From Bog-159 sp963707465 (lineage in GTDB: Bacteria; Acidobacteriota; Terriglobia; Bryobacterales; Bryobacteraceae): 64,000 nucleotides of DNA. Positions 10,501 through 18,392 of the stretch are shown in pieces. The translations under genes and the position numbers were made by a program. Below the pieces are notes generated by a model. The model saw only the letters and a list, made by a program, of their open reading frames with translations. It was not told where the DNA came from and did no database searches. The stretch is taken from the NCBI GenBank assembly GCA_963707465.1, contig CAVPQK010000011.1:848363-912362 (forward strand). Reading direction: 5' to 3'. Within the stretch, counting starts at the first letter, position 1, and the number at the start of each line of letters is the position of its first letter.

Positions 10501-10702
10501 GGCGGTGCCCCTGGCGGGCTCGCCGGCAGTCTCCATCGGCGGAGTAAGCGCCGTCGTGAATGCCGCGAATCTGGTGGAAGCGGGGCTCTATCAGCTCAAC
10601 GTGACCATCCCCTCGGTTCCCGCCGGCGACCAGCCATTGCAGGCGCAGATCGCGGGCTTCCAGAGCATCGGCGGAGTGTTCGTCACCTGCGCCACCCAGT
10701 AA
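7559..10702 (+). CDS. Large secreted glycosidase-like protein with carbohydrate-binding, golvesin-like and Solibacter C-terminal domains
   Basis: This 1047-residue protein opens with a signal peptide (MRSFLALSLLACPAAFCQ). Residues about 20-440 look like a TIM-barrel glycosidase-like region (VDDGVFLDN near residue 240, several Trp/Tyr-rich stretches), possibly the hypothetical glycosyl hydrolase 15-type family. About 443-600 resembles a CBM4/9 jelly roll (NGGFESGLSGWSF to NVWIDGVQF). About 634-780 resembles the golvesin C-terminal domain (DDSSAAFSAGGSW). About 815-1047 matches the Solibacter-type uncharacterised C-terminal domain (NAAGF-like opening, ATGFGPTNPP, AGLYQLNVTIP). Active-site residues cannot be assigned. 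It is transcribed divergently from the GloVer array. Polysaccharide breakdown is an inference from the domains. Confidence 0.78.
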   Translation: MRSFLALSLLACPAAFCQTPPLLSLTNVNPPSTLLPPGATSLNLSFNTPQPDTCGYSVNVLLPLNQMQPIDPAGPTAAHQATVTGLNPDPQVMNQVLIRCASAAADWYLQYRDVAAPNGDFPHIGSIWGGSYIYTTQPAQAARIQLYLSPGMPPDQVTALRAAEPGMINLLGADATYTGPWAVWPDNYYLKDVNGNKIQIAPNGVYLLNMTLPEVAVAMANSTYQLLLNRGLVDDGVFLDNVFPTISWYNTDVYGNPVQICTTGDGQPDDPATLDAKWRAGVLLDIETLRNLIPYGYLSGHFAEPADAQLMSLFNADSLTFQAVNVREGDMSFGDFWHNYQNWFLQGVLPSLAQVQSGPPNIISYGYGYQPMQALPASTLAFAQTFYPNMRFGLATALMNDGFFTQDFGDTECCVNWWYDEYDFHLGQPLGPAVRLGSAPGPNLLANGGFESGLSGWSFFVDNDGQAGATLTLDNSVAAEGNASAHIDVVSADSYFWQANLYQTSLPVVAGANYQVQFWARSDSPRLITVDCESENSPYPNYGLDSQVSLDTNWRLNTLTFVSSATAADGALQFDVGDIAGNVWIDGVQFFAQAPDIFQRDFTGGVAVLNGTAGFETVALEPGLQRFTGAQAPLYQSIVDDSSAAFSAGGSWNVVDVSGGFETLVGPWSNAWGGSLHELDAAQGTAQWNLGIPADGQYTIQVWLPDAPGAAGWTKNAAYQIVSSAGVVASASLDQSSATAGDQWHTIFSGVALTAASSPVLSISKVAFGSLIADAVYITSAARYNDGSVAPQVTLAATDGILLQRQQPVAAPASRVTAVVDAAGFQPAIASGAWVTILGRGFASAPQTWVPGPGEQQFPTSLGGVGVTINGKPAYLDYISPGQINAIAPEDPALGVVAVQVTTAQGNSYPAAVVKQRMTPQFFAWTMNGTNYVAARHADGTLVGPVGPGSRPALVGEEIELYATGFGPTNPPVSPSQLISQAVPLAGSPAVSIGGVSAVVNAANLVEAGLYQLNVTIPSVPAGDQPLQAQIAGFQSIGGVFVTCATQ

Positions 10703-10720
10703 CGGGCAACATGCACTACA

Positions 10721-11008
10721 ATGCAGTACATGAAGGGCGAAGTATACAGTTGGCGCGTGTCCAGCGAACTTAAACTGGAACTGGAACGGGAGGCGCGGTT
10801 GCGCAAGGTATCGGTTGCCGCGGTGTTGGATTCGGCCGTCCGCAACTGGCTGCGGAATAGCCCGCATCCCGCCGATGCCGCTGAACAACGCCGATTGCAT
10901 CGCGCGGCGGCGAGTTGCATTGGCGTCCTGGCGGGCAACAACCCCCGCCGCGCGGAGACTGCCCGGGAGTCCATCCGGCTGCGTCTCACGGCGCGCCATG
11001 CCCGGTAA
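10721..11008 (+). CDS. Ribbon-helix-helix/VapB-like antitoxin, apparently orphaned
   Basis: This is a 95-residue protein with an N-terminal SWRVSSELKLELEREARLR segment, typical of short ribbon-helix-helix antitoxins that bind their own operator and a PIN toxin. The C-terminal half is Arg/Ala-rich (RAETARESIRLRL). Its stop overlaps the ATG of a broken vapC by 11 bases, the usual layout for a vapBC pair. No good Shine-Dalgarno sequence is seen; the start could instead be the Met at codon 4. With the toxin dead, it probably acts only as a repressor, or is itself decaying. Confidence 0.6.
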   Translation: MQYMKGEVYSWRVSSELKLELEREARLRKVSVAAVLDSAVRNWLRNSPHPADAAEQRRLHRAAASCIGVLAGNNPRRAETARESIRLRLTARHAR

Positions 11009-11213
11009 CGCTCTGATCGACACCGGCGGCAACTTCAGTTGCCCTTGGTAACCTCCGAGGCCGTCCTGACCGAATTGTTTCATCTCGTGGGCGATTCCCG
11101 GCCGGAGATGGAAGCGGCCCGGAAATTCGTCCGTTTAGGGGCGCTGACGATGGCGCCGATCGAAGATGCGGAATTGCTTCACGTGCGCGCTTTGACGCCG
11201 CTTCCGCGTACCG
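10998..11213 (+). pseudogene. Broken PIN-domain toxin gene (vapC-like)
   Basis: The first codons read MPGNALIDTGG, the start of a PIN ribonuclease (first acidic residue in LIDTG). The frame then stops at 11049-11051. In another frame LPLVTSEAVLTELFHL to APIEDAELLHVRAL (about 11039-11210) is the middle of a PIN domain, with the second conserved acidic residue in the TE of VLTELFHL. The segment that normally links these pieces (about 35-40 residues) is missing, and the C-terminal acidic cluster that should follow is absent; after 11210 the translation is unrelated. So the gene has an internal deletion with a frame change and a lost 3' end. Confidence 0.7.
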
Positions 11214-11309
11214 CCCGCCAAGCGCCCGTAAGCCGCCTTACCTCGCCACCCAAGTTGCCCGATAACCGAACGTGGGCACGGCGCAACCGGCGCCTGCTTC
11301 GCATGGCGC

Positions 11310-13514
11310 TTACCGGAGATGGATGCGAAACAGATTGGCGTGTACTGTGGATTTCACGTAGGCGTAAGTAGCAGGGTCCGGTCTGGCGATGATGTCGCCC
11401 TCGTCGATGACCCGCGCGCCCGGAATCGCAAGCCCCTCGGCTTCCGTGCTGATCCCAGCCGCCGGCAACGCTGGCAGCGTTTCGCCCGGAGGCACCGGAA
11501 TCGCCAGCGTCTGGCCGGATGGATTCATGCCGCAAGGCAGATTGAACGCTACATAGAAGTACTTCCCGTCGGGAGACCATGCGGCCGAGCACGCCCGGCA
11601 GATCTGCCGCGCCGGTCCTCCCGCGATGGGGACCGCAATGTTATCCTCCTCGTCCGGAACCTTGGACTGCACGCCGGCGAAAATCGCGAAACGGCGGTCC
11701 GGCGAGACAGCCTCGACTCCGATGACCGGAGAGGGAAAGACCTTGATTCGGTTGCCTCCGTCCCGCCCCATGCGGGCGAGATAGTACGCTTTGCCGTCCG
11801 TTAGGCGGAACAGCACCTGTCCGTTCGGACCAAAACGGGGGGCATCCTCGCCTGTTGCCGCCATTCTGTGGGGAGGTGCGCTCCGGTCCAGGGGCGCCAG
11901 CCAGATCTGGGATGCTTGGCCGGCCGGCCGCGTCGAGAAGACCACTTCTTTTTCATCGCTCGAAATATCGTATTCACGAATCGAGAACCCCGATACCACC
12001 GCTTCACTGCGGCCGGAATCGCGATGGAATCGCCAAAGTTCCGCGGGGGAAGCGGACGAGTCGCGCCGCAGCAGATAGTAAAGCCGCCTGCCATCGGCAG
12101 AGGACGAGAACGGAGTGCCGGATTCGTCGGTCGAGACCGCGTATCCCTCCGAGGAAACGGCGCGATCTCCCGTGGAATCGTGCATCCACACCGAGCTTTG
12201 CCGCATGAAAATCGAAGTGATCAGCGAGCGGCCGTCGGGCGCCACGGCCACGCCCTCTTCTTCCTCGGGACCCGAGGTAATTTGCTCCGGTTGCCCGTCG
12301 GGAAAACGCTGGCGCCACAAGTGGTGCTTTCCTTCCACGGCGGCTCCGAAATACATCCAGTTTCCATCGGGAGACCAGGCCGCTGAAGTGCAAGCGCCTG
12401 GAGGCCCCACCTGCCTGCCGGGAGATCCGCCCGCCAGAGGAATCAAACGGCACGGCAGCCAATCGGGATCCATTTCCACCACCAGCGCCCATTTCCGGTC
12501 CGGCGAGGGAAAGGAATAGTGCGCCATGCCGCGCTGGTGAGCCGGAAAATAGATTTCCCGGCGGGACGATCGATTCTCGGTCGCCGTCACAATCCCCATG
12601 TTCGGCGTCGTTTTGACTTCCGAGAACAGCAAGTGATGGTCATCCAGCCAGCTCAGGCCCGCGGCGTTGGAGAGTAACAGCGAGGAATCGCCTCCGAGGG
12701 AGGGTACCGTGTACGTCCTCCAGTGCGGCCCATCGTCGATCGCGGTGTAGGCGATCCGCGAGCCATCCGGCGAAAACGCCAGGTTGTATTTCTGGCGCGG
12801 GTCGTGAGTCAGTTGAACCGGCTCGCCGTTGGGGAGGAGCTTCACGTAGATCTCGCCGGTGATGAAAAACGTCTGGTCGCTTCGGTAAAACGCCACCATC
12901 CGTCCGTCCGGCGAAAGTGTGGGAGCCACGGCGGAATCCGTGAAGCTGGTGATCTGGGTATAGGCTGGCGGCGCCTTCGTGGCAGGGCGCTGTACGATCC
13001 AGATCACCATGCCGCCGGCGGCCAGGGTTGGCAAAAGCACCGAAACCGCCAGGATTCCCCAATTCAGGCGCTTCGGGGGAGCGGGCATTGGTATGGGTGC
13101 AACCGCGGTCGGACTGCGCGGAAACTCCAAGGGGGGCGTCGTGAACGTCGCCGTGAAGATATAGCCGCGCCGGGCCACCGTGCGGATCGACTGCTGCGCA
13201 TCGTCGTCGAGCGCGCGCCGGATTTCCAGGATGCACTGGGCCAGCGAATTGTCGGCGACCGAAACATCCCGCCAAACGGCGTCGATGAGTTCCGCCTTGG
13301 TCACCAGCCGGCCAGGCCGCTCGACCAGATAAGCCAGGACCTCGAAAGACTTGGCCCGCAGGGCGACCTCTTCGCCGCCGCGCTTGAGGGAAGCGTGTTC
13401 CAGGTCCAGCTCGTACTCGCCGAACCGGTACTGGCGGCGCGCGCTGCTTTCGAACGGTTCTGCCAGGGCCAGTTGGCTACCCTCCCCTGACAGGCATCTT
13501 ACTACATTTTCCAA
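11310..13514 (-). CDS. Winged-helix (OmpR-type) transmembrane regulator with PD40/TolB-like propeller
   Basis: This 734-residue protein has an OmpR/PhoB-type winged helix at about residues 30-123 (LRAKSFEVLAYLVERPGRLV, then ARRGYIF), a proline-rich linker, one membrane helix at about 151-174, and a C-terminal region (about 185-734) with many SPDG-type blades of the PD40/TolB family. There is no receiver domain. The layout matches CadC-like one-component regulators common in acidobacteria: DNA binding inside, sensing outside (established for CadC, inferred here). The start is uncertain; the furthest in-frame candidate is the TTG at 13512-13514. It is transcribed divergently from the first stalk-propeller gene and could regulate it. 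Confidence 0.85.
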   Translation of the reverse strand: MENVVRCLSGEGSQLALAEPFESSARRQYRFGEYELDLEHASLKRGGEEVALRAKSFEVLAYLVERPGRLVTKAELIDAVWRDVSVADNSLAQCILEIRRALDDDAQQSIRTVARRGYIFTATFTTPPLEFPRSPTAVAPIPMPAPPKRLNWGILAVSVLLPTLAAGGMVIWIVQRPATKAPPAYTQITSFTDSAVAPTLSPDGRMVAFYRSDQTFFITGEIYVKLLPNGEPVQLTHDPRQKYNLAFSPDGSRIAYTAIDDGPHWRTYTVPSLGGDSSLLLSNAAGLSWLDDHHLLFSEVKTTPNMGIVTATENRSSRREIYFPAHQRGMAHYSFPSPDRKWALVVEMDPDWLPCRLIPLAGGSPGRQVGPPGACTSAAWSPDGNWMYFGAAVEGKHHLWRQRFPDGQPEQITSGPEEEEGVAVAPDGRSLITSIFMRQSSVWMHDSTGDRAVSSEGYAVSTDESGTPFSSSADGRRLYYLLRRDSSASPAELWRFHRDSGRSEAVVSGFSIREYDISSDEKEVVFSTRPAGQASQIWLAPLDRSAPPHRMAATGEDAPRFGPNGQVLFRLTDGKAYYLARMGRDGGNRIKVFPSPVIGVEAVSPDRRFAIFAGVQSKVPDEEDNIAVPIAGGPARQICRACSAAWSPDGKYFYVAFNLPCGMNPSGQTLAIPVPPGETLPALPAAGISTEAEGLAIPGARVIDEGDIIARPDPATYAYVKSTVHANLFRIHLR

Positions 13515-13576
13515 ATCCTGCTGATATCAGGCCGGTTGATTGTAATTTGACGCAACTTTGAAGGTGATTTCATTAC

Positions 13577-13645
13577 TTTCATCGAAGGCGATGATAGCCT
13601 CGATTTCGAGGGCGGGATGCCCCATGAAAGAGGAGAGGAAATCAC
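13577..13645 (+). repeat. 69-bp leader segment, copy A of a duplicated upstream region
   Basis: The 69 bases directly before the first stalk-propeller gene are collinear with the 69 bases before the second (15907-15975). Both begin TTTCATCGAAGGCG, continue with a shared TAGCCTCGAT block and end in a purine-rich Shine-Dalgarno stretch (AGAGGAG) at the start codon. The duplication therefore included the 5' untranslated region and possibly the promoter. The third paralogue lacks this leader. Confidence 0.7.
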
Positions 13646-15856
13646 ATGAAAAACTCGAAGATAGGGATAGCCGTGATAATGGCTTTGGCTCTCACGTCGC
13701 CGGTGCTGGCGCAGAGTTCGGTGCCGATGCTGGTGAACTACGGCGGGGCGCTGAAAGATGCGAAAGGTGCGCCGTTGACCGGGCTCTCCGGCGTCACGTT
13801 TCTTCTATATAAGGATCGCGAGGGTGGCGCTCCGCTGTGGATGGAAACCCAAAACGTCACGCCGGACGCGATGGGCCGTTACAAGGTTACGCTGGGGGCA
13901 ACCAGCAGCGAGGGCCTGCCCGCGTTCCTGTTTGCCGATGGCGCGGCGCGATGGCTGGGAGTGCAGGTGGCGGGAGAAGTGGAAGAGGCGCGGGTAGCGC
14001 TGGTAGCGGTGCCCTATGCGATGAAGGCCAAGGACGCGGACACCATTGGCGGGCTGCCGCCTTCGGCATTTATGCTGGCGGGGCCGGCAACTCCGTCTAC
14101 GGCCGCCGCTTCCGGCGTAAAACAGGAGGCGGCGCGAGACATCTCCCCGGATTCCTCATGCGCCGCCATCACCAGCGACGGCACGGCTACCGCGAACCAG
14201 GTCGCCAAGTTCACCGCGGCGTGCGCCATTGAACCATCCGCCATTTTCGAATCCGGCGGCAAGGTGGGCATCGGGACCACCACGCCGGCGACCACGCTGG
14301 ACGTGAAGGGCGCGGCCACGGTGCGCAGCACTTTAACCATGACTGCTACGGCCGCTGCTACCGCTGCGGCGGGGGCCAAATCCAACCCGCTGGATCTGCT
14401 GGCGGCATCCTTCAACAGCAGCACCAGCACGTCCATCAGTCAGCATTTCCGCTGGCAGGCGGAGGCGGCCGGAAACGACACCGCCAATCCCTCCGGCACG
14501 CTGAATCTGCTGTATGCGCCCGGCAGCGGGACTCCCGCCGAGACGGGATTGTCGGTCAGCGGTGCGGGGCTGCTGAACTTCGCCGCGGGACAAACGTTTC
14601 CCGGCACGGGGACCGTCACCGGAGTGACAGCGGGCCTGGGGCTGAGCGGCGGCGGAACCGGCGGCAGCGTCACCCTGACCAATACGGGCGTGCTGGCGGT
14701 GGCAGGCGGCACGGGCATTACGTCGAGCGGCGGAAGCGCGCCGGCGATAAGCCTGAACACAGGCTACACCGACGGGCGGTATCTGCAACTGGCCGGGGGC
14801 ACGCTGGGCGGTGCGCTCAGCGCTCCTCAGATAGGCATCGGGACCGCGACGCCCGGAGCGCCGCTGGAAGTGGCGGGGAGCGTGAAGATCAGCGGCACGG
14901 GGAGCGTGCTGACGTTCCCGGACGGGACCACGCAGACGACGGCCGGCAATCCGGCGGGGGTGGCGGGGGTGAACCTGCAGCAGGTAGCCCTGCTGAAGTG
15001 GTTCCCGACCTACGGGGGGACGCCCGATTCTACTTTCCCAGTGGGAAATTCGCCAACAGGAGTCGCTTTTGACGGAACCAACATCTGGGTGGCGAGCCTG
15101 GACGGCCTCTTGACGGTGCTGGCCTTGAATGGCAGACTACTGTATCAGGTCGACGGAGGAATAAGGCCGTACGGGCTCGCTTTTGATGGAGGCTACATGT
15201 GGGTGGCTGACTACTACGGGGAGGACAACGTGGGTGTGTGCGCTCCGGTGGCTAGCAGCTCCTGCAATTTTGAAGGGTCCGTTGGTACCAATCCACTCGG
15301 ACTCGCATTCGATGGAGCCTACATGTGGGTGACCAACCACGCCACCAATACCGTGACCAAGTGGATGGCCTCGTCCCCGGGCACCGCCGTAGCAGTGGGC
15401 ACGTACCCCGTGCAGCCGGCGCCATACGGGATCGCTTTTGATGGAACCCACATCTGGGTGGCGAACGAAGGGAACAATACCGTGACCGAGCTGCTGGCCT
15501 CGAGCGGCTTTCTGGTGGGCGACTTCGCCGTGGGAAACAGTCCGGTTGGAGTTGCTTTTGATGGGGCCAACATCTGGGTGGCGAACTATGAAAGCAACAC
15601 CGTCACCAAGCTGCTGGCCTCGAATGGCGCGGTAGTGGGTACGTATCCCGTAGGAAGCAACCCGTACGGGGTGGCATTTGATGGAAGCAATATCTGGGTG
15701 ACGAACACCGGCAGCAACACCGTGACCAAGCTGCTGGCCTCGAGCGGAGCACTGCTGGGCACGTTCAACACGGGAGTCGCTCCCGCCGGGATAGCTTTCG
15801 ATGGGGCAAACATCTGGGTGGCGAACGGCGGCAGCAACACCGTGAGCAAGTTCTAG
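13646..15856 (+). CDS. Secreted stalk-plus-seven-bladed-propeller surface protein, copy 1
   Basis: This 736-residue protein has a signal peptide (ending ALTSPVLAQ), an N-terminal domain (about 25-130) common in acidobacterial surface proteins, then a fibre-like part with tail-fibre-type motifs (SGGKVGIGTTTPATTLDV, GYTDGRYLQLAGGTL, VAGSVKISGTG) to about residue 445. The C-terminal part has seven repeats with core GVAFDGANIWVAN and linkers like SNTVTKLLAS, an NHL/YVTN-type beta-propeller. The fibre motifs are shared with phage tail fibres and S74-type adhesins, but no phage genes surround it. A trimeric stalk carrying a propeller head is inference. The start is fixed by AGAGGAG at the usual distance. 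Confidence 0.8.
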   Translation: MKNSKIGIAVIMALALTSPVLAQSSVPMLVNYGGALKDAKGAPLTGLSGVTFLLYKDREGGAPLWMETQNVTPDAMGRYKVTLGATSSEGLPAFLFADGAARWLGVQVAGEVEEARVALVAVPYAMKAKDADTIGGLPPSAFMLAGPATPSTAAASGVKQEAARDISPDSSCAAITSDGTATANQVAKFTAACAIEPSAIFESGGKVGIGTTTPATTLDVKGAATVRSTLTMTATAAATAAAGAKSNPLDLLAASFNSSTSTSISQHFRWQAEAAGNDTANPSGTLNLLYAPGSGTPAETGLSVSGAGLLNFAAGQTFPGTGTVTGVTAGLGLSGGGTGGSVTLTNTGVLAVAGGTGITSSGGSAPAISLNTGYTDGRYLQLAGGTLGGALSAPQIGIGTATPGAPLEVAGSVKISGTGSVLTFPDGTTQTTAGNPAGVAGVNLQQVALLKWFPTYGGTPDSTFPVGNSPTGVAFDGTNIWVASLDGLLTVLALNGRLLYQVDGGIRPYGLAFDGGYMWVADYYGEDNVGVCAPVASSSCNFEGSVGTNPLGLAFDGAYMWVTNHATNTVTKWMASSPGTAVAVGTYPVQPAPYGIAFDGTHIWVANEGNNTVTELLASSGFLVGDFAVGNSPVGVAFDGANIWVANYESNTVTKLLASNGAVVGTYPVGSNPYGVAFDGSNIWVTNTGSNTVTKLLASSGALLGTFNTGVAPAGIAFDGANIWVANGGSNTVSKF

Positions 15857-15906
15857 GGTGCGAAGGACGTGTCCATCCGGACTGTCCACGGGTTTCGGGG
15901 CGTCAG

Positions 15907-15975
15907 TTTCATCGAAGGCGGTGGTAGCCTCGATCCAGCCGGGCGGAATGCCCAGTCAAAAGAGGAGGAAAACAC
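15907..15975 (+). repeat. 69-bp leader segment, copy B of a duplicated upstream region
   Basis: This segment is collinear with 13577-13645 and ends at the start codon of the second stalk-propeller gene with AAGAGGAGGAAAA. Between the stop of copy 1 (15856) and this leader there are 50 bases with no recognisable terminator, so the leader could act as a separate promoter region or simply as a duplicated 5' end. Confidence 0.65.
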
Positions 15976-18372
15976 ATGAAGAACTCGAAGATAGGGATAG
16001 CCGTGATGATGGCTTTGGCTCTAACGTCGCCGGCGCTGGCGCAGAGTTCAGTGCCGATGCTGGTAAACTTCGGCGGGGCGCTGAAAGATGCGAAAGGTGC
16101 GCCGTTGACCGGGCTCGCCGGCGTCACGTTCCTTCTATATAAGGATCGCGAGGGTGGCGCTCCGCTGTGGATGGAAACCCAAAACGTCACGCCGGACGCG
16201 ATGGGCCGTTACAAGGTGACGCTGGGGGCAACCAGCAGCGAGGGCCTGCCCGCGTTCCTGTTTGCCGATGGCGCGGCGCGATGGCTGGGGGTGCAGGTGG
16301 CGGGACAGGCGGAAGAGGCGCGGGTAGCGCTAGTGGCAGTACCCTATGCGATGAAAGCCAAGGACGCGGACACCATTGGCGGGCTGCCACCTTCGGCATT
16401 CATGCTGGCGGGGCCGACCGCCCCAGCCACGGCCGCCGCTTCCGGTACAAAACCGGAGGGGGCGCGAGACGTCTCCCCGGATTCCTCCTGCGCCGCCATC
16501 ACCAGCGACGGCACGGCTACCGCGAACCAGGTCGCCAAATTCACCGCGGCGTGCGCCATCGAGCCATCCGCCCTTTTTGAATCCGGCGGTAAGGTAGGCA
16601 TCGGGACCACCACTCCGGCGACCACGCTGGATGTAAAGGGCGCAGCCACGGTGCGCAGCACTCTAACCATGACTGCTACGGCCGGTGCTACCGCTGCGGC
16701 GGGTGCCGATTCCAACCCGCTGGACCTGCTGGCGGCATCCTTCGACAGCAGCACCAGCACGTCCATCAGCCAGCATTTCCGCTGGCAGGCGGAGGGCGTC
16801 GGGAACGATACCGCCAATCCTTCGGGCAGTTTGAACCTGTTGTATGCGCAGGGCAGCGGGACTCCGGCCGAGACTGGCCTGGCCATCAACAGCCAGGGGC
16901 TGCTCACGTTCGGCGTGGGCCAAACGTTTCCCGGCACGGGGACCATCACCGGAGTTACCGCGGGCAGCGGCCTCACTGGCGGCGGGACAACTGGCACGGT
17001 GGGCTTAGGACTGACCACCGCCTGCGCGGGCGGCCAGGTACTGCAATGGAACGGGAGCGCCTGGGCGTGCGCGACTCCGGCTTCGGGAACCATCACGGGC
17101 GTGACGGCGGGCGCGGGTCTCAGCGGCGGCGGAACCAGCGGCGCCGTCACTCTGACGAACACTGGCGTGTTGGCAGTATCTGGAGGTACGGGTATTACGT
17201 CGAGCGGCGGCAACTCGCCGACGGTGAGCCTGAACACCGGCTACACCGACGGACGCTATCTGCAACTAGCTGGCGGCACGTTGAGCGGCCCGCTCAGCCT
17301 TCCCGCCAACGGCCTCTCCACGGCGAATAACCAGTTGGTGCTGGCGGGCGGCAATGTGGGCATCGGGACCGCCACGCCGGGCGCGCCGCTGGAAGTCGCG
17401 GGCAACATGAAGATCAGCGGCGCGGGCAGCACGCTGACGTTCCCGGACGGGAGCGTGCAGTCGACGGCCGGGGGTTCGGCGTCAGGCGGGGCGGGAGTGA
17501 ACTTTCAGCAGATCGCCCTGCTGCAGTGGTTCCCGGCTTACCAGTCGGCTTCGTTCGCTACGGGAAGCAATCCGGACGGGTTGGCTTTCGATGGAGCCAA
17601 CATCTGGGTCACGAACTACGGCAGCGGCACTGTGACCAAAATGCAGGCCTCCACCGGCCAGATCCTGAGCACCTTCTTAGAGGCGTCCGCCGGTCCATCG
17701 GCGCTCGCTTTTGACGGTGCCAATATGTGGGTGACCTGCGGGAAAACCAATAATGTGTCCAAATTGCGGGCCAGCGACGGGGGCTGTACAGGTACGTGCA
17801 CGTTCGCCGTGGGGACCAGTCCGAACGGAATCGCCTTCGATGGCACTAACATCTGGGTGACGAACGTGGGCAGCAACAATGTTACCAAGCTCCTGGCATC
17901 CACCGGCGCGGTGGAGAACACATTCAACGTGGGCGGCCGGCCGCAGGGCGTGGCTTTCGACGGCACAAACATCTGGGTGGCCAACGAAAATGACGGCACG
18001 GTGAGCAAACTGCTGGCGTCCAGCGGCGCATTGCTCGCGACCGTTACCGTGGGCAGCGGGCCGTTCGGAGTCGCCTTTGACGGAACCAATATCTGGGTGG
18101 CGAACTACTACAGCAACAACGTGAGCAAGATACTGGCGTCCACCGCTACGGTAGTGGGAACGTATGGCGTGGGGGCTAATCCCTATGCGGTGGCTTTCGA
18201 TGGAACCAACATCTGGGTCTCCAACTCCGGTAGCGGCACCGTGAGCAAACTGGCTTCCAGCGGCGCCCTGTTGGGCACGTTCTCCGTCGGCAATACCCCG
18301 TATGGTCTGGCCTTCGATGGCGCCGAAATCTGGGTAGCGAATTGGTTATCCGGCACGGTAAGCAAGCTGTAG
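15976..18372 (+). CDS. Secreted stalk-plus-seven-bladed-propeller surface protein, copy 2
   Basis: This is a 798-residue paralogue of the preceding gene; the first 250 residues are almost identical apart from scattered substitutions. It is longer because the fibre part carries an extra block (about residues 315-375, around TTACAGGQVLQWNGSAW) that the first copy lacks and the third shares. Seven AFDG..IWV repeats make up the C-terminal propeller. The second repeat has a Cys where the others have Asn (MWVTC), and an inserted CTGTC segment follows. The start has AGAGGAGG upstream. Gene order and sequence point to local tandem duplication. Confidence 0.8.
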   Translation: MKNSKIGIAVMMALALTSPALAQSSVPMLVNFGGALKDAKGAPLTGLAGVTFLLYKDREGGAPLWMETQNVTPDAMGRYKVTLGATSSEGLPAFLFADGAARWLGVQVAGQAEEARVALVAVPYAMKAKDADTIGGLPPSAFMLAGPTAPATAAASGTKPEGARDVSPDSSCAAITSDGTATANQVAKFTAACAIEPSALFESGGKVGIGTTTPATTLDVKGAATVRSTLTMTATAGATAAAGADSNPLDLLAASFDSSTSTSISQHFRWQAEGVGNDTANPSGSLNLLYAQGSGTPAETGLAINSQGLLTFGVGQTFPGTGTITGVTAGSGLTGGGTTGTVGLGLTTACAGGQVLQWNGSAWACATPASGTITGVTAGAGLSGGGTSGAVTLTNTGVLAVSGGTGITSSGGNSPTVSLNTGYTDGRYLQLAGGTLSGPLSLPANGLSTANNQLVLAGGNVGIGTATPGAPLEVAGNMKISGAGSTLTFPDGSVQSTAGGSASGGAGVNFQQIALLQWFPAYQSASFATGSNPDGLAFDGANIWVTNYGSGTVTKMQASTGQILSTFLEASAGPSALAFDGANMWVTCGKTNNVSKLRASDGGCTGTCTFAVGTSPNGIAFDGTNIWVTNVGSNNVTKLLASTGAVENTFNVGGRPQGVAFDGTNIWVANENDGTVSKLLASSGALLATVTVGSGPFGVAFDGTNIWVANYYSNNVSKILASTATVVGTYGVGANPYAVAFDGTNIWVSNSGSGTVSKLASSGALLGTFSVGNTPYGLAFDGAEIWVANWLSGTVSKL

Positions 18373-18392
18373 CGTGGTCAGAGGGGGAAATC

